A DNA stretch of 47,473 nucleotides from Gemmatimonadota bacterium (lineage in GTDB: Bacteria; Latescibacterota; UBA2968), in assembly GCA_026705765.1 (NCBI GenBank), contig JAPPAB010000102.1, positions 1-47,473 of the forward strand, given 5' to 3'. This document shows, piece by piece, positions 16,763 to 25,092 of this stretch (its first letter is position 1; every line of letters begins with the position of its first letter). The notes under the pieces are model-generated. The model did not search any database. It had not been told where the DNA came from and worked only from the letters and a program-made list of their open reading frames with translations. Both the position numbers and the translations under genes were made by a program.

Positions 16763-17731
16763 CTATTCATAATCCAGCACAACCTTAATCGCCTCGTCGC
16801 GATGATCGATAAACAATTCAAACCCCTTTTGCACCTCTGTAAACGGCAAATGGTGTGTAATAATCGGCGAGACATCAATGCGTCCCTGTGTGATCATATC
16901 CATAGCCAGGGGATAATCATTCAGCGAATCTGGCCCCACAGAGCCGACCAACGTCACATTCTTACTGAAAAATTCGCGATAATTAAACGCATACACATCG
17001 TCATCGGGCACGCCAAACGCTAGGACCGTACCCAGACGTTTGGTTAAATTCAGACACAAATTGACCGTATCCTGATTGTGCCCCACAATCTCCACCACCA
17101 GATCGGCCATGCGCCCATCCGTAATATCTCTCACAACACCCACCACATCTTCCCTATCGGAATTCACCACATGGGTCGCCCGCATCTTTTTGGCTGCCTC
17201 GAGACGAAAATCGACCGTATCCACAGCCACAACAGTCTTCGCCCCCAAATTGCTCAGCAAGTGCGTCATCAACAAACCCATTGGCCCCTGCCCCACCACC
17301 ACGGCATCCCAATTGAGAATATTACCCAATTTGCGACACGCCCAAATCACTGTCCCCAGAGGCTGTGACATCAACAATTCATCCAGCGGTTTATAATCCG
17401 CGAGATGCACCCCCACTCTTTCACTCGAAATATAATACTCAGCCAGCCCACCAATACCCGCCGTGGGCCGCGCCTGCACAAAATCCCCGGGTTGAAACCG
17501 ATCCGACGACGACGCAACCACCGTGCCAATACACTCGTGAATCGAAGTCCCGATATTCATCGGATACACCGCGTCCGGATATTTCAATACAAACTTTGGC
17601 GAATCCGACCCACAAATCGCGGTCATATGCGCCTTAACCTTTATCGATCCCCCTGGAAAATCCTCAATATTCGGCTCATCGGCCTCAAACATCTCAATCT
17701 GCCGATGAGCGACAACGTGTGCTGCTTTCAC
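16763..17731 (-). CDS. Zinc-type medium-chain alcohol/polyol dehydrogenase
   Basis: The 322-residue protein has the catalytic zinc ligands in ICGSD (Cys) and IHECIG (His-Glu), and a Rossmann glycine motif GQGPMGLL before VVAVDTVDFRLEAAKK, whose Asp suggests NAD preference. The structural-zinc lobe with four cysteines is missing, so it is shorter than classic sorbitol or threonine dehydrogenases. GTG 17731 is preferred because AAGGAGG lies five bases before it; TTG 17734 is an alternative. It sits between the symporter and the PhyH gene and probably oxidises the imported substrate or its hydroxylated product. Confidence 0.85.
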   Translation of the reverse strand: MKAAHVVAHRQIEMFEADEPNIEDFPGGSIKVKAHMTAICGSDSPKFVLKYPDAVYPMNIGTSIHECIGTVVASSSDRFQPGDFVQARPTAGIGGLAEYYISSERVGVHLADYKPLDELLMSQPLGTVIWACRKLGNILNWDAVVVGQGPMGLLMTHLLSNLGAKTVVAVDTVDFRLEAAKKMRATHVVNSDREDVVGVVRDITDGRMADLVVEIVGHNQDTVNLCLNLTKRLGTVLAFGVPDDDVYAFNYREFFSKNVTLVGSVGPDSLNDYPLAMDMITQGRIDVSPIITHHLPFTEVQKGFELFIDHRDEAIKVVLDYE

Positions 17732-17758
17732 CAATGCCTCCTTAAGAAACTGTTAAGA

Positions 17759-19519
17759 TCAATCCGCCGCCTCAATCCGCGAGGTCTCCAACTCACTGCG
17801 CTTTCCCAACCATATAAACACACCGCCAACGCCCAGCACAAAACCGCCCACAAACAAAATCCCCAGACGTCCGATCAGAGGATTGGGCAACAAGACGAGC
17901 ATACAAATCACCCCGCCAATAACCGCAGCAAAACTACCGATAATCTTGAGCTGGCGCAAATCATTTGGTATGCCGATCTCCTTCTCAAAATCAACCGGTG
18001 TCAGCATGCGATCAAAAAAGTCCTGCGCCTGCCTCTTATAAACTTCCGGCGTGCGATTCCAGAACGGCATCGTCAACAAATAAACCACTATCCCCACAGT
18101 GAGATTGACAAACACCTTCTGCTGAAATGACCAGGTCTCGCCAAAGAGCTCTGCACTGAAAAACCCGAATGCCGATGGAATCAGCGTCACACACACCGTC
18201 ACAATCGCCGCCCAACTCGGCGACGTGCGAATAAACAGCCCCATCAACGCAGGCACAGCCATCGGCAGAGCCAGCAATGCGCCGATATTCAACATATGTT
18301 CAAACACCCCTCTGCCCTCTGTATTCGCAAAATACGTGGCAATACTCACAATACACACACCAAACACCGCTGAAAACACCTGCCCCAACCGCATCAGGCT
18401 CTTGCCCTGCATAGCCACTCTCCCAAACAACCGGCACAGCGTCGGATAAATATCATTCGTAAAAATAGCCGCATTGCGGTTCAACCCCGAATCCATCGAA
18501 CTCATCGTCGCCGCAAACATCGCCACCACCATCAGCCCCGTCATACCCAGCGGCAACACATTCAAACTCGCAATAGCATACGCAGCTTCCGCAGCCTTGG
18601 GAATATCGACCGCCATCACCTCGGCGTGAAACAAAAGCCGCGCAGTCATCGGCGGAATAAACCAGATAAAAGCACCCGCCGTCATCAGCACAAAGCCCAG
18701 CCACGCCGCCTTTTGCGCCTCGTGCCCATCCTTCACCAGAAAATACCGCTGCGCCGACGTAAGCGTATTGTAGCCAATCACATTCTTCAGCAACATCGCG
18801 ATGGCCCACGCATACGTATAAGCCCGCAGCGGAAACTGGTCAGGTGCGTTAAACACACCATAAGCCGACGACAACCCCATATTCTGAATGCCCTGAAACA
18901 AAGCACCCACACCGCCGAGCTTCACCAGACACAACACCCCCACCAGAATAGTAATGGGAATGAGGATAAGCGTCTGCAGAAAATCCGTAGCCGTCACCGC
19001 CCAGCTACCCCCAATTAGCGAATAGACCAACACCACCGCACCCACCACCACGATCACCTGCTCAATTTTATATCCAAACACCGCCGAACAGAAAATCGCC
19101 AACCCCAGAAGATGCAGCGACGAATACAGGGTTTGCATCACAAACGACATCCACGCGTAAAATTGTTGTGTCGAAATGCCAAAGCGCAGGCGAATAACCT
19201 CCGGCCCCGTAATCGCCCGGATCTGTCGAAACCATTTGGCTAAAAACAAACCGTTAATCGCAAAACCCACTGAATTTGCCAGATAAATCACCAGCACACT
19301 CCAGCCCGCTTCATACGCCGCACCCGCCGCGCCCGAAAAAGTCCACGCACTAAACGCCGTCATAAACGCACTCGACCCCACCAGCCACCAGGTGCCCTTA
19401 CAACCGTTTCGAAAATAGTCACTCACATTTTCATTAAAACGGCGAAACACCATCCCCACCCCAACCAGCACGGCCAAATAACATCCAATCACAACGTATT
19501 CAACCGATGTTTCACTCAT
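17759..19519 (-). CDS. Sodium:solute symporter (SSS family)
   Basis: The 586-residue integral membrane protein has about 13-14 hydrophobic segments. Family features include an N-terminal VEYVVIGCYLAVLVGVG helix, GCKGTWWLVGSSAFMTAFSA and then WTFSGAAG, and MFAATMSSMDSGLN around helix 8, which resembles the sodium-site region of SGLT/PutP transporters. It would import a sugar, amino acid or small carboxylate with sodium. ATG 19519 is preceded by GGAGA. It is co-oriented with the dehydrogenase and PhyH genes (27-base gap), which makes it the likely inner-membrane import step. Confidence 0.9.
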   Translation of the reverse strand: MSETSVEYVVIGCYLAVLVGVGMVFRRFNENVSDYFRNGCKGTWWLVGSSAFMTAFSAWTFSGAAGAAYEAGWSVLVIYLANSVGFAINGLFLAKWFRQIRAITGPEVIRLRFGISTQQFYAWMSFVMQTLYSSLHLLGLAIFCSAVFGYKIEQVIVVVGAVVLVYSLIGGSWAVTATDFLQTLILIPITILVGVLCLVKLGGVGALFQGIQNMGLSSAYGVFNAPDQFPLRAYTYAWAIAMLLKNVIGYNTLTSAQRYFLVKDGHEAQKAAWLGFVLMTAGAFIWFIPPMTARLLFHAEVMAVDIPKAAEAAYAIASLNVLPLGMTGLMVVAMFAATMSSMDSGLNRNAAIFTNDIYPTLCRLFGRVAMQGKSLMRLGQVFSAVFGVCIVSIATYFANTEGRGVFEHMLNIGALLALPMAVPALMGLFIRTSPSWAAIVTVCVTLIPSAFGFFSAELFGETWSFQQKVFVNLTVGIVVYLLTMPFWNRTPEVYKRQAQDFFDRMLTPVDFEKEIGIPNDLRQLKIIGSFAAVIGGVICMLVLLPNPLIGRLGILFVGGFVLGVGGVFIWLGKRSELETSRIEAAD

Positions 19520-19574
19520 AGAGCGTTCTCCAATTAGCGGTCAGTTGTCAGTCCCAACCCTCAGCCCCTCTTTT

Positions 19575-19604
19575 TCATCTGCGTTCATCTGCGTCATCTG
19601 CGGA
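19575..19604. repeat. Three tandem TCATCTGCG units
   Basis: TCATCTGCGT, TCATCTGCG and TCATCTGCGG follow one another in the gap between the symporter and the DUF6785-like gene. This motif is a common intergenic filler in environmental genomes. The same gap has CGGTCAGTTGTCAGT, another short repeat. Confidence 0.6.
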
Positions 19605-19615
19605 TCACACTTCTC

Positions 19616-21592
19616 TCACCAATGATGCACAAGATGCCCTTGCCCAAAGAAAAACAACACATCCACAATAAAAATCAACCCAATGCCCAGAACATAACCG
19701 AGCATCAGCCCCATAAACAAAGGCAGAGATTGGCGATAAAGACCAATACCGCCAATTTTTAACAAGACGGACTTAACCATCCACGCCACAAAAACCGTAA
19801 ACACCTGCCGCTGCAAAATACCCGTTGTAAACACCGTCAATCCAATGGGACTCAACGGCCACCTCAAAAACCGATAGCGCAAAAAACTACACAAAACAGT
19901 GAGACCCGCGCCAATACCAAAAAACATCAGCCTGTCCAGACTGATGCCAAAGGGATTTTGCAATTTCTTCACCACATTGCTAAAAATCACCACATTCCCG
20001 GAATTAAACGTATAAACATTAAAATTGTACGCCCCGTACATATACCCCAGATACAGCGTGAACACCGCCGAAATAACCATCGACACCACCAGGGCGCACA
20101 TCGTTGTCCAGAACAGCGACCGGGTCTTGAGCTTGAGCCTCGCGCCCATCTGCGCGATATGTGCCAGCGTAGAAGCGCCAAAAGTATTGCCCAGACCAAA
20201 CGTCGAATAAGACAGCGCCAGAGACGCGGCACTATTGGTATCCATCTGCCGAATACCAATCGTATAAAAAGTAAAACTCTGCGGCGTAATAGGCATCCGC
20301 GCATAAGCCAGACCCGACTCGGCCACAAACCGCGTCACCCCCACCGTCATCAAAATCAGCGCAAAAAGAAAAACACCTGCTACCAGCGTGGACATGCCCG
20401 AATGCCACAACCAGAAAAACAGAAAAGCCGCCCCCACAATAATACCCCACACCGCCGCCCGATAAGACAACAACTCATCCGAATCATCAACATCATCATC
20501 GCCGCGCATCGCCTTGCGCCACACATCTCGCAAATGCGCACGCGCCATCCACATACTCAACGCCGTAAACGCAAAAAAAGCCCCCATCGCCTGCCAGCCC
20601 AACGCAGCGCCACCGCGAGACCCCCAGATATCGGACGCCCCAATAGTATATCCCAATCGATCAAAAACGCCGGTTTGCACAATGCCCAGCGCGTAGAAAA
20701 ACCACAAACTGAACAACACATCGAGATTGGTAAAAAACGCGAACCCCAGCACAAAAAAATTCAATTTGATCGTAACACTCGGAAATCCTCGCCCAAGTGG
20801 CAACGCCCATCTGTCCATCAACGGAATAGGCGGAAAAGTATGCCAAAAATAACCCACGATATTCCACACCACCACAACCACGGGAATGGTCAGCCCAACC
20901 CAGAACAAGCGAGAATGCAGGAGCCTGTATTTTCCAGCCTCGACCTCTTCCAACATCGTCAGCGGTGCTTCAGCCAGGGGAAAAGGCAGGCGTTCTCGAT
21001 CCACCCACTGCCGACGCAACACAGCCATCAACGCCACGCTCACCAGCGCCAGTGCAATGAGAAAAACACCCCACCACACAAGCGGCGTCATCCACGCATC
21101 CCAGGGAATATCAACGCCAGGAGGCTTGCCCTCAAAAAAATACGTCATCTGATTGGCGTGATTGGGCGGCGCAGCCCACTGCGGCAACCCATCCAACAAA
21201 TAATCGCCCCACTGATTCTCCGGCGACGCGTAATAATAAGGCGCGGCAATCCCCCCGATAAACAAACCCATAAAATTCGCCGCTGGCACAGCCCCGGCAA
21301 TCCACCCCATCGAAAAAACCACCACCATCTCGCCCTGCGACAGCGCCCACTGCGGCTTTACCCGCGCCACCAGAACATTCAACGGCCACGCCAGCACCGT
21401 AAAAACCACCATAGTCGCCATCGGCAAATGGGCAAAAACCATACGCGACGAATGCACGATATACGCCGAATAAGCGGGCAACAAATTCACCAGCAACGTC
21501 ACCGCAATCCCCACGCAAAAAGCGCGTGTGGTCACGCTCAGGTGTTTGCTCTCCGGGTGCAAGTCCCGATCCATCGCTTTCAACTCGGCCAT
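19616..21592 (-). CDS. Large polytopic membrane protein (DUF6784/DUF6785-like)
   Basis: The 658-residue protein has about 12 or more hydrophobic segments. After a soluble start of some 25 residues come paired helices, a loop with PYYYASPENQWGDY and WAAPPNH, and later HIAQMGARLK and FGIGAGLTVLCS. The overall look is that of the DUF6785/DUF6784 proteins of Planctomycetota and Latescibacterota-type genomes, which distantly resemble oligopeptide-type transporters; no function is established. The start ATG 21592 has only a weak GAGAG site. It stands first in the operon with the sodium symporter, so a second transport role is plausible. A long + strand open frame across it is an antisense artefact. 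Confidence 0.7.
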   Translation of the reverse strand: MAELKAMDRDLHPESKHLSVTTRAFCVGIAVTLLVNLLPAYSAYIVHSSRMVFAHLPMATMVVFTVLAWPLNVLVARVKPQWALSQGEMVVVFSMGWIAGAVPAANFMGLFIGGIAAPYYYASPENQWGDYLLDGLPQWAAPPNHANQMTYFFEGKPPGVDIPWDAWMTPLVWWGVFLIALALVSVALMAVLRRQWVDRERLPFPLAEAPLTMLEEVEAGKYRLLHSRLFWVGLTIPVVVVVWNIVGYFWHTFPPIPLMDRWALPLGRGFPSVTIKLNFFVLGFAFFTNLDVLFSLWFFYALGIVQTGVFDRLGYTIGASDIWGSRGGAALGWQAMGAFFAFTALSMWMARAHLRDVWRKAMRGDDDVDDSDELLSYRAAVWGIIVGAAFLFFWLWHSGMSTLVAGVFLFALILMTVGVTRFVAESGLAYARMPITPQSFTFYTIGIRQMDTNSAASLALSYSTFGLGNTFGASTLAHIAQMGARLKLKTRSLFWTTMCALVVSMVISAVFTLYLGYMYGAYNFNVYTFNSGNVVIFSNVVKKLQNPFGISLDRLMFFGIGAGLTVLCSFLRYRFLRWPLSPIGLTVFTTGILQRQVFTVFVAWMVKSVLLKIGGIGLYRQSLPLFMGLMLGYVLGIGLIFIVDVLFFFGQGHLVHHW

Positions 21593-21639
21593 CGCTATCT
21601 CTCAAAAATGCAGGAGGAATGTCCCGCGCAATGTACCTC

Positions 21640-21680
21640 AAAAAGAAAGTGTGTGCAAGGCATCCATCCCCTGCACACAC
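21640..21680 (-). terminator. Intrinsic terminator of the outer-membrane operon
   Basis: On the - strand a perfect 9-bp stem, GTGTGTGCA (21680-21672) with TGCACACAC (21657-21649), is followed at once by TTTCTTTTT (21648-21640). It lies 45 bases after the PorV-like gene stop and separates that operon from the DUF6785-like gene. Confidence 0.88.
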
Positions 21681-21725
21681 CCGTTGTGGTTCAGGATCTC
21701 TCAGCGATCCACTCACAGACCGCTA

Positions 21726-22688
21726 TCAAAACGACCCACTAACAGCCAGGCGCAACGGCGCATCGAAATACACGCCGCCATCGCTATACGACAGATCCAC
21801 GCGGATATCTCGCCCACCAAAATCGTACTTCAGGCCAGCGCCCAAACTGTAATCCTCCACGTCGTAGTTAACCTTATATCCACCGCGCAATGCGAGCATA
21901 TTGGAAATCCAAAGCTCACCGCCAAAATTCCATCGCTGGCCGTAATCAGTAGCCATAATGGTCTCGGCCGCAAGCGTCAAATACGTCGGATCGCCCTGTT
22001 CGCCATAGACCTCACCTGCCAGGCCAAAATTGAAATTGATCGGCGGTGAATACTGCTCGGTTTCCACAGTAATATCGGCACCCACATTGCGCGCGGCAGC
22101 GGCAATACGCAAACTGCGATAGCCCGTATATGCCGAAATGCCCAGATCAAACTGAAATGTACTCGTCGTCTTGAGCACCAGATCTTCCTGCACCCACCGC
22201 GCCTGCACACCCCAGGACACTTTATCGGTCATCTGACGCGCGAATATGAACCCGATGGCCGTATCGCCGCCCTGGATCATGCGCCCGGTACCTGTGGCCT
22301 GAAAGATCGTCGTTTCCTCCACCTCTTCGGGCACAAAGCTCACAATTGAAACGCCAAACGTATTGCCGCCCCATTTATAAGCCAACGCCCCCGAATACAA
22401 TCCCGAATTGACCAGCCAGCGCGTGTAGGACAGCGCGTATTCACCGCCCGAAACAAATCCCAGCGCACCGGGATTGTAAAAAGACGCATCAATACCGCCG
22501 TTCATCGCGACAAAGGCTTCGCCCATAGCCACGGCACGGGGCGACGCACCGATTTTGAGAAATGCCAGCGACGACTGCCCCTTCACCGGCAAAATCGTAC
22601 CGTATTCGCCAAAATCCGACTGGGCAAAGGCCGGTCCTGTCATCAGCCCGACCCCTATCATCAGCACCAACAATATTCGTTTATTCAT
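21726..22688 (-). CDS. PorV/PorQ-family outer-membrane protein
   Basis: The 320-residue protein has a signal peptide (MNKRILLVLMIGVGLMTGPAFA, cut after AFA) and then FLKIGASPRAVAMGEAFVAM, the hallmark opening of PorV/PorQ beta-barrels, with NPGAL shortly after. The C-terminus ends in Phe, as usual for outer-membrane barrels. PorV acts with the type IX secretion system to pass or anchor proteins with a C-terminal sorting domain. The neighbouring gene at 22699 encodes a secreted protein with such a C-terminus, which supports a functional pair. The gap to that gene is 10 bases and the site is GGGAG. Confidence 0.87.
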   Translation of the reverse strand: MNKRILLVLMIGVGLMTGPAFAQSDFGEYGTILPVKGQSSLAFLKIGASPRAVAMGEAFVAMNGGIDASFYNPGALGFVSGGEYALSYTRWLVNSGLYSGALAYKWGGNTFGVSIVSFVPEEVEETTIFQATGTGRMIQGGDTAIGFIFARQMTDKVSWGVQARWVQEDLVLKTTSTFQFDLGISAYTGYRSLRIAAAARNVGADITVETEQYSPPINFNFGLAGEVYGEQGDPTYLTLAAETIMATDYGQRWNFGGELWISNMLALRGGYKVNYDVEDYSLGAGLKYDFGGRDIRVDLSYSDGGVYFDAPLRLAVSGSF

Positions 22689-22698
22689 GTCAGGCTCC

Positions 22699-25074
22699 CT
22701 ATCTCAAAATGTAAAACGTCCCCGTCACCGTTTGCCCCATACTTTCGGGCGTCAGCGATTCAACGACGTAAAAATAAATCCCGCTGGCCACATCGGGCGA
22801 AGTCACATTGCGTTCAATTTGGAACCACGATGCTTCTCCTGAACTGGCATCGTCGTGCAGGATTTCACCCACAATATCGCCCGCCACATTGAAGATCAGC
22901 ACGCGGCTTTTGGGAGGCAATCCCAGAAAGCGGATCTTTTTTGAACTCTGGTAATTATAACCCGATTCCGACAAACTGAACGGATTGGGCACCACGCGCA
23001 CGCGCTTTTCCGGCCATGACGGCACCAGACCCGGCTGAAACGGACTGAGATCCAGATTCACGCGCTGCTCGGGGGCAGAATATCCACCTTCGAGTCCAGC
23101 CTGTAAATGACCCTGCACTTCTTCGGGCAAATCGCCCATGCTCGACATGCCATTGCTCCACGAGTCGCGAGACTTGGCAAAAGCCCGCACATTGTAAAAA
23201 TATCGGAACCCGGCAACCGCCGTATTATCGCGCCATACGTATTGACCACCCGAATAGTCCCATGTCGATCCGGAGGTACCGGCAGTGACTGTACCGACCT
23301 GCTCCCACGGTCCAAATTCCTGATAAGCGGACCGGAACACGCGATATCCCACCACATCGGCATCGCCAAAATCGGGGTTTACCGACGATTCGGCATCGTC
23401 GTTCCACGTCAATGTAATCTCGGCATCCTGATTCACCCCAGGCGCAAACTTCACATCGGGTGGATAATCGGGCAAATCGTACATATTGTCGTACGCAAAT
23501 TGCGCGGCCTTCAAATGCGCCACAAGAGCGGCTTCGCCCTTGCTCAACCGCGCCAATCGTTCTTCTACGGGCAGTGGAATATCTTTCAAACAAAATGTCT
23601 GCACATCCACAGCATACGCAGACTGGCCCTCGCGGGATATCGCCTGCGCGCCTGTCCCGGCGACATAAGCCACCACGATCTTGGCCTTCTCGCCCATAGC
23701 CAGATTATACGGCCCAAAAGTGAGTGCATTGGCCATCGCGTTGACGGTAGTTGGATTGGCATCCGTTGTTCCCGAAAAAGTTTCGTAAATGCCCTGCTCT
23801 GAATCGCTCTGCAAATTCGGCAAATCCGTATTCAAACCCCAGAAATCGCGCGTTTCCCACCACTTTGACGTTCTGGGTTGTTCGCCCACCGGATTCACGT
23901 ATTTGCCCTGATCATTGGCATTGAACACATGCGACGGTCCACCATCGCGATAGGCCAATGGCGCAACGCCCACGTACTGCGGCGATCTCATTTGCCCGTC
24001 AAACACACCGCCCGGTAACCTCTTCGCATTGCCGTGTACGCTTTCAATATAAACGGGTTGCCCGGTGTCCTCTTCAGCACGCTGGATACTGTCGCCATCC
24101 CACTGGTAGTTCATCTTCAAATCGACGTATTCAGCAGGACCGTCGTAATTCGGCGCACCCGTATAGCGATATTGATCGTCTTGTGGCTGATACGATCCGG
24201 GCATGCCAGATCCGATGCTATTCCAATTGCCCTCGCCCGACATGCTCACCGTAAAGCCCTGAACAAATGAGAAATACGCCCCGGTCAGGTTATGTCCAGC
24301 ACCGCCGTTCACATCGGCCACACCATCGCCATCGGAATCGCCCGTGTTCTCAAATTCCACTTCCAGAATAAAGAAATCGTCAAACCCCTGATAACTCCAG
24401 GCCATGGCTTTGCGCGTGATCGTAACACCGTGTTTGGTCGTCCACCTGCTAAAAACGATATCTTCTGCGCGGTCGTCCTTATCGGCATCCATGTACTGAC
24501 CCCACCGATGGTTAAGGACCTCATAAGGCACACCAGTTCTCGGCGCGTCGGTTTGCAACGCAGCACCGGGATACCAGTTGGGCATAATTGCTCCCGCACC
24601 CAATCCATGGGGTGGCACTTCGACCTGATATCCCCAGTTGGCTTCGGGACTGTTGGCAATATCGTAATACATCGGTGCGATATCTGCCGAAGGCGTCCAC
24701 GGTCCCGAATACGATACCCCGTATTCGCCGCCGACATTGGTCAACACCCATATACCTTCCCCTCCCGACAAATTCTGTGCCTCATTTTTTTGTTCAGCCC
24801 AGCTAAAACCGTTCTTTTTGCCGAAATACTCGATATAGTCCGCACCCGCCATATTGAGCATAAGGCCATTGCCCATGCCCGGATACGTCAAGCGGGGTGC
24901 GCCGCGAGAACTTCGGTCGTCCCAGACACCGCCCTGGGTTCCTTCATTGCGAAATCCGGTCCAGAGTTGCCCGCGGGTGAGTTGCCGCAGATTCTGCGTG
25001 TCCAGGGAATAGGCATTAAACGCCCACCCGACAACTATCAGGATCAGGACAGCAGCTTGAAATCTCCTGTTCAT
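22699..25074 (-). CDS. Secreted cell-surface protein with FlgD/T9SS-like C-terminus
   Basis: The 791-residue protein starts at ATG 25074 after GGAGG (a TTG further upstream at 25089 is less likely). Residues 1-22 form a signal peptide. The middle shows a metal-type loop (TGDSDGDGVADVNGG) and a fibronectin-like segment (ITLTWNDDAES, then VVGYRVFRSAYQEFGPW). The last 95 residues (RVVPNPFSLSESGYN, then LPPKSRVLIFNVAGDIVGEI, then GIYFYVVES) fit the FlgD Ig-like / type IX sorting class. No enzyme motif is seen. It is co-transcribed with a TonB receptor upstream, where SusD-type lipoproteins stand in Bacteroidota, and may be a surface ligand-binding partner; that last point is inference. Confidence 0.8.
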   Translation of the reverse strand: MNRRFQAAVLILIVVGWAFNAYSLDTQNLRQLTRGQLWTGFRNEGTQGGVWDDRSSRGAPRLTYPGMGNGLMLNMAGADYIEYFGKKNGFSWAEQKNEAQNLSGGEGIWVLTNVGGEYGVSYSGPWTPSADIAPMYYDIANSPEANWGYQVEVPPHGLGAGAIMPNWYPGAALQTDAPRTGVPYEVLNHRWGQYMDADKDDRAEDIVFSRWTTKHGVTITRKAMAWSYQGFDDFFILEVEFENTGDSDGDGVADVNGGAGHNLTGAYFSFVQGFTVSMSGEGNWNSIGSGMPGSYQPQDDQYRYTGAPNYDGPAEYVDLKMNYQWDGDSIQRAEEDTGQPVYIESVHGNAKRLPGGVFDGQMRSPQYVGVAPLAYRDGGPSHVFNANDQGKYVNPVGEQPRTSKWWETRDFWGLNTDLPNLQSDSEQGIYETFSGTTDANPTTVNAMANALTFGPYNLAMGEKAKIVVAYVAGTGAQAISREGQSAYAVDVQTFCLKDIPLPVEERLARLSKGEAALVAHLKAAQFAYDNMYDLPDYPPDVKFAPGVNQDAEITLTWNDDAESSVNPDFGDADVVGYRVFRSAYQEFGPWEQVGTVTAGTSGSTWDYSGGQYVWRDNTAVAGFRYFYNVRAFAKSRDSWSNGMSSMGDLPEEVQGHLQAGLEGGYSAPEQRVNLDLSPFQPGLVPSWPEKRVRVVPNPFSLSESGYNYQSSKKIRFLGLPPKSRVLIFNVAGDIVGEILHDDASSGEASWFQIERNVTSPDVASGIYFYVVESLTPESMGQTVTGTFYILR

Positions 25075-25092
25075 ATCACTATCCTCCAATTT

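Noticed and set aside
19958-21742. 594-codon open frame on the + strand opposite the DUF6785-like gene
   Set aside because: Rich in Arg, His, Pro and Gln with no domain pattern. The opposite strand encodes clear membrane helices, has sensible operon spacing and ends at a proper terminator region.
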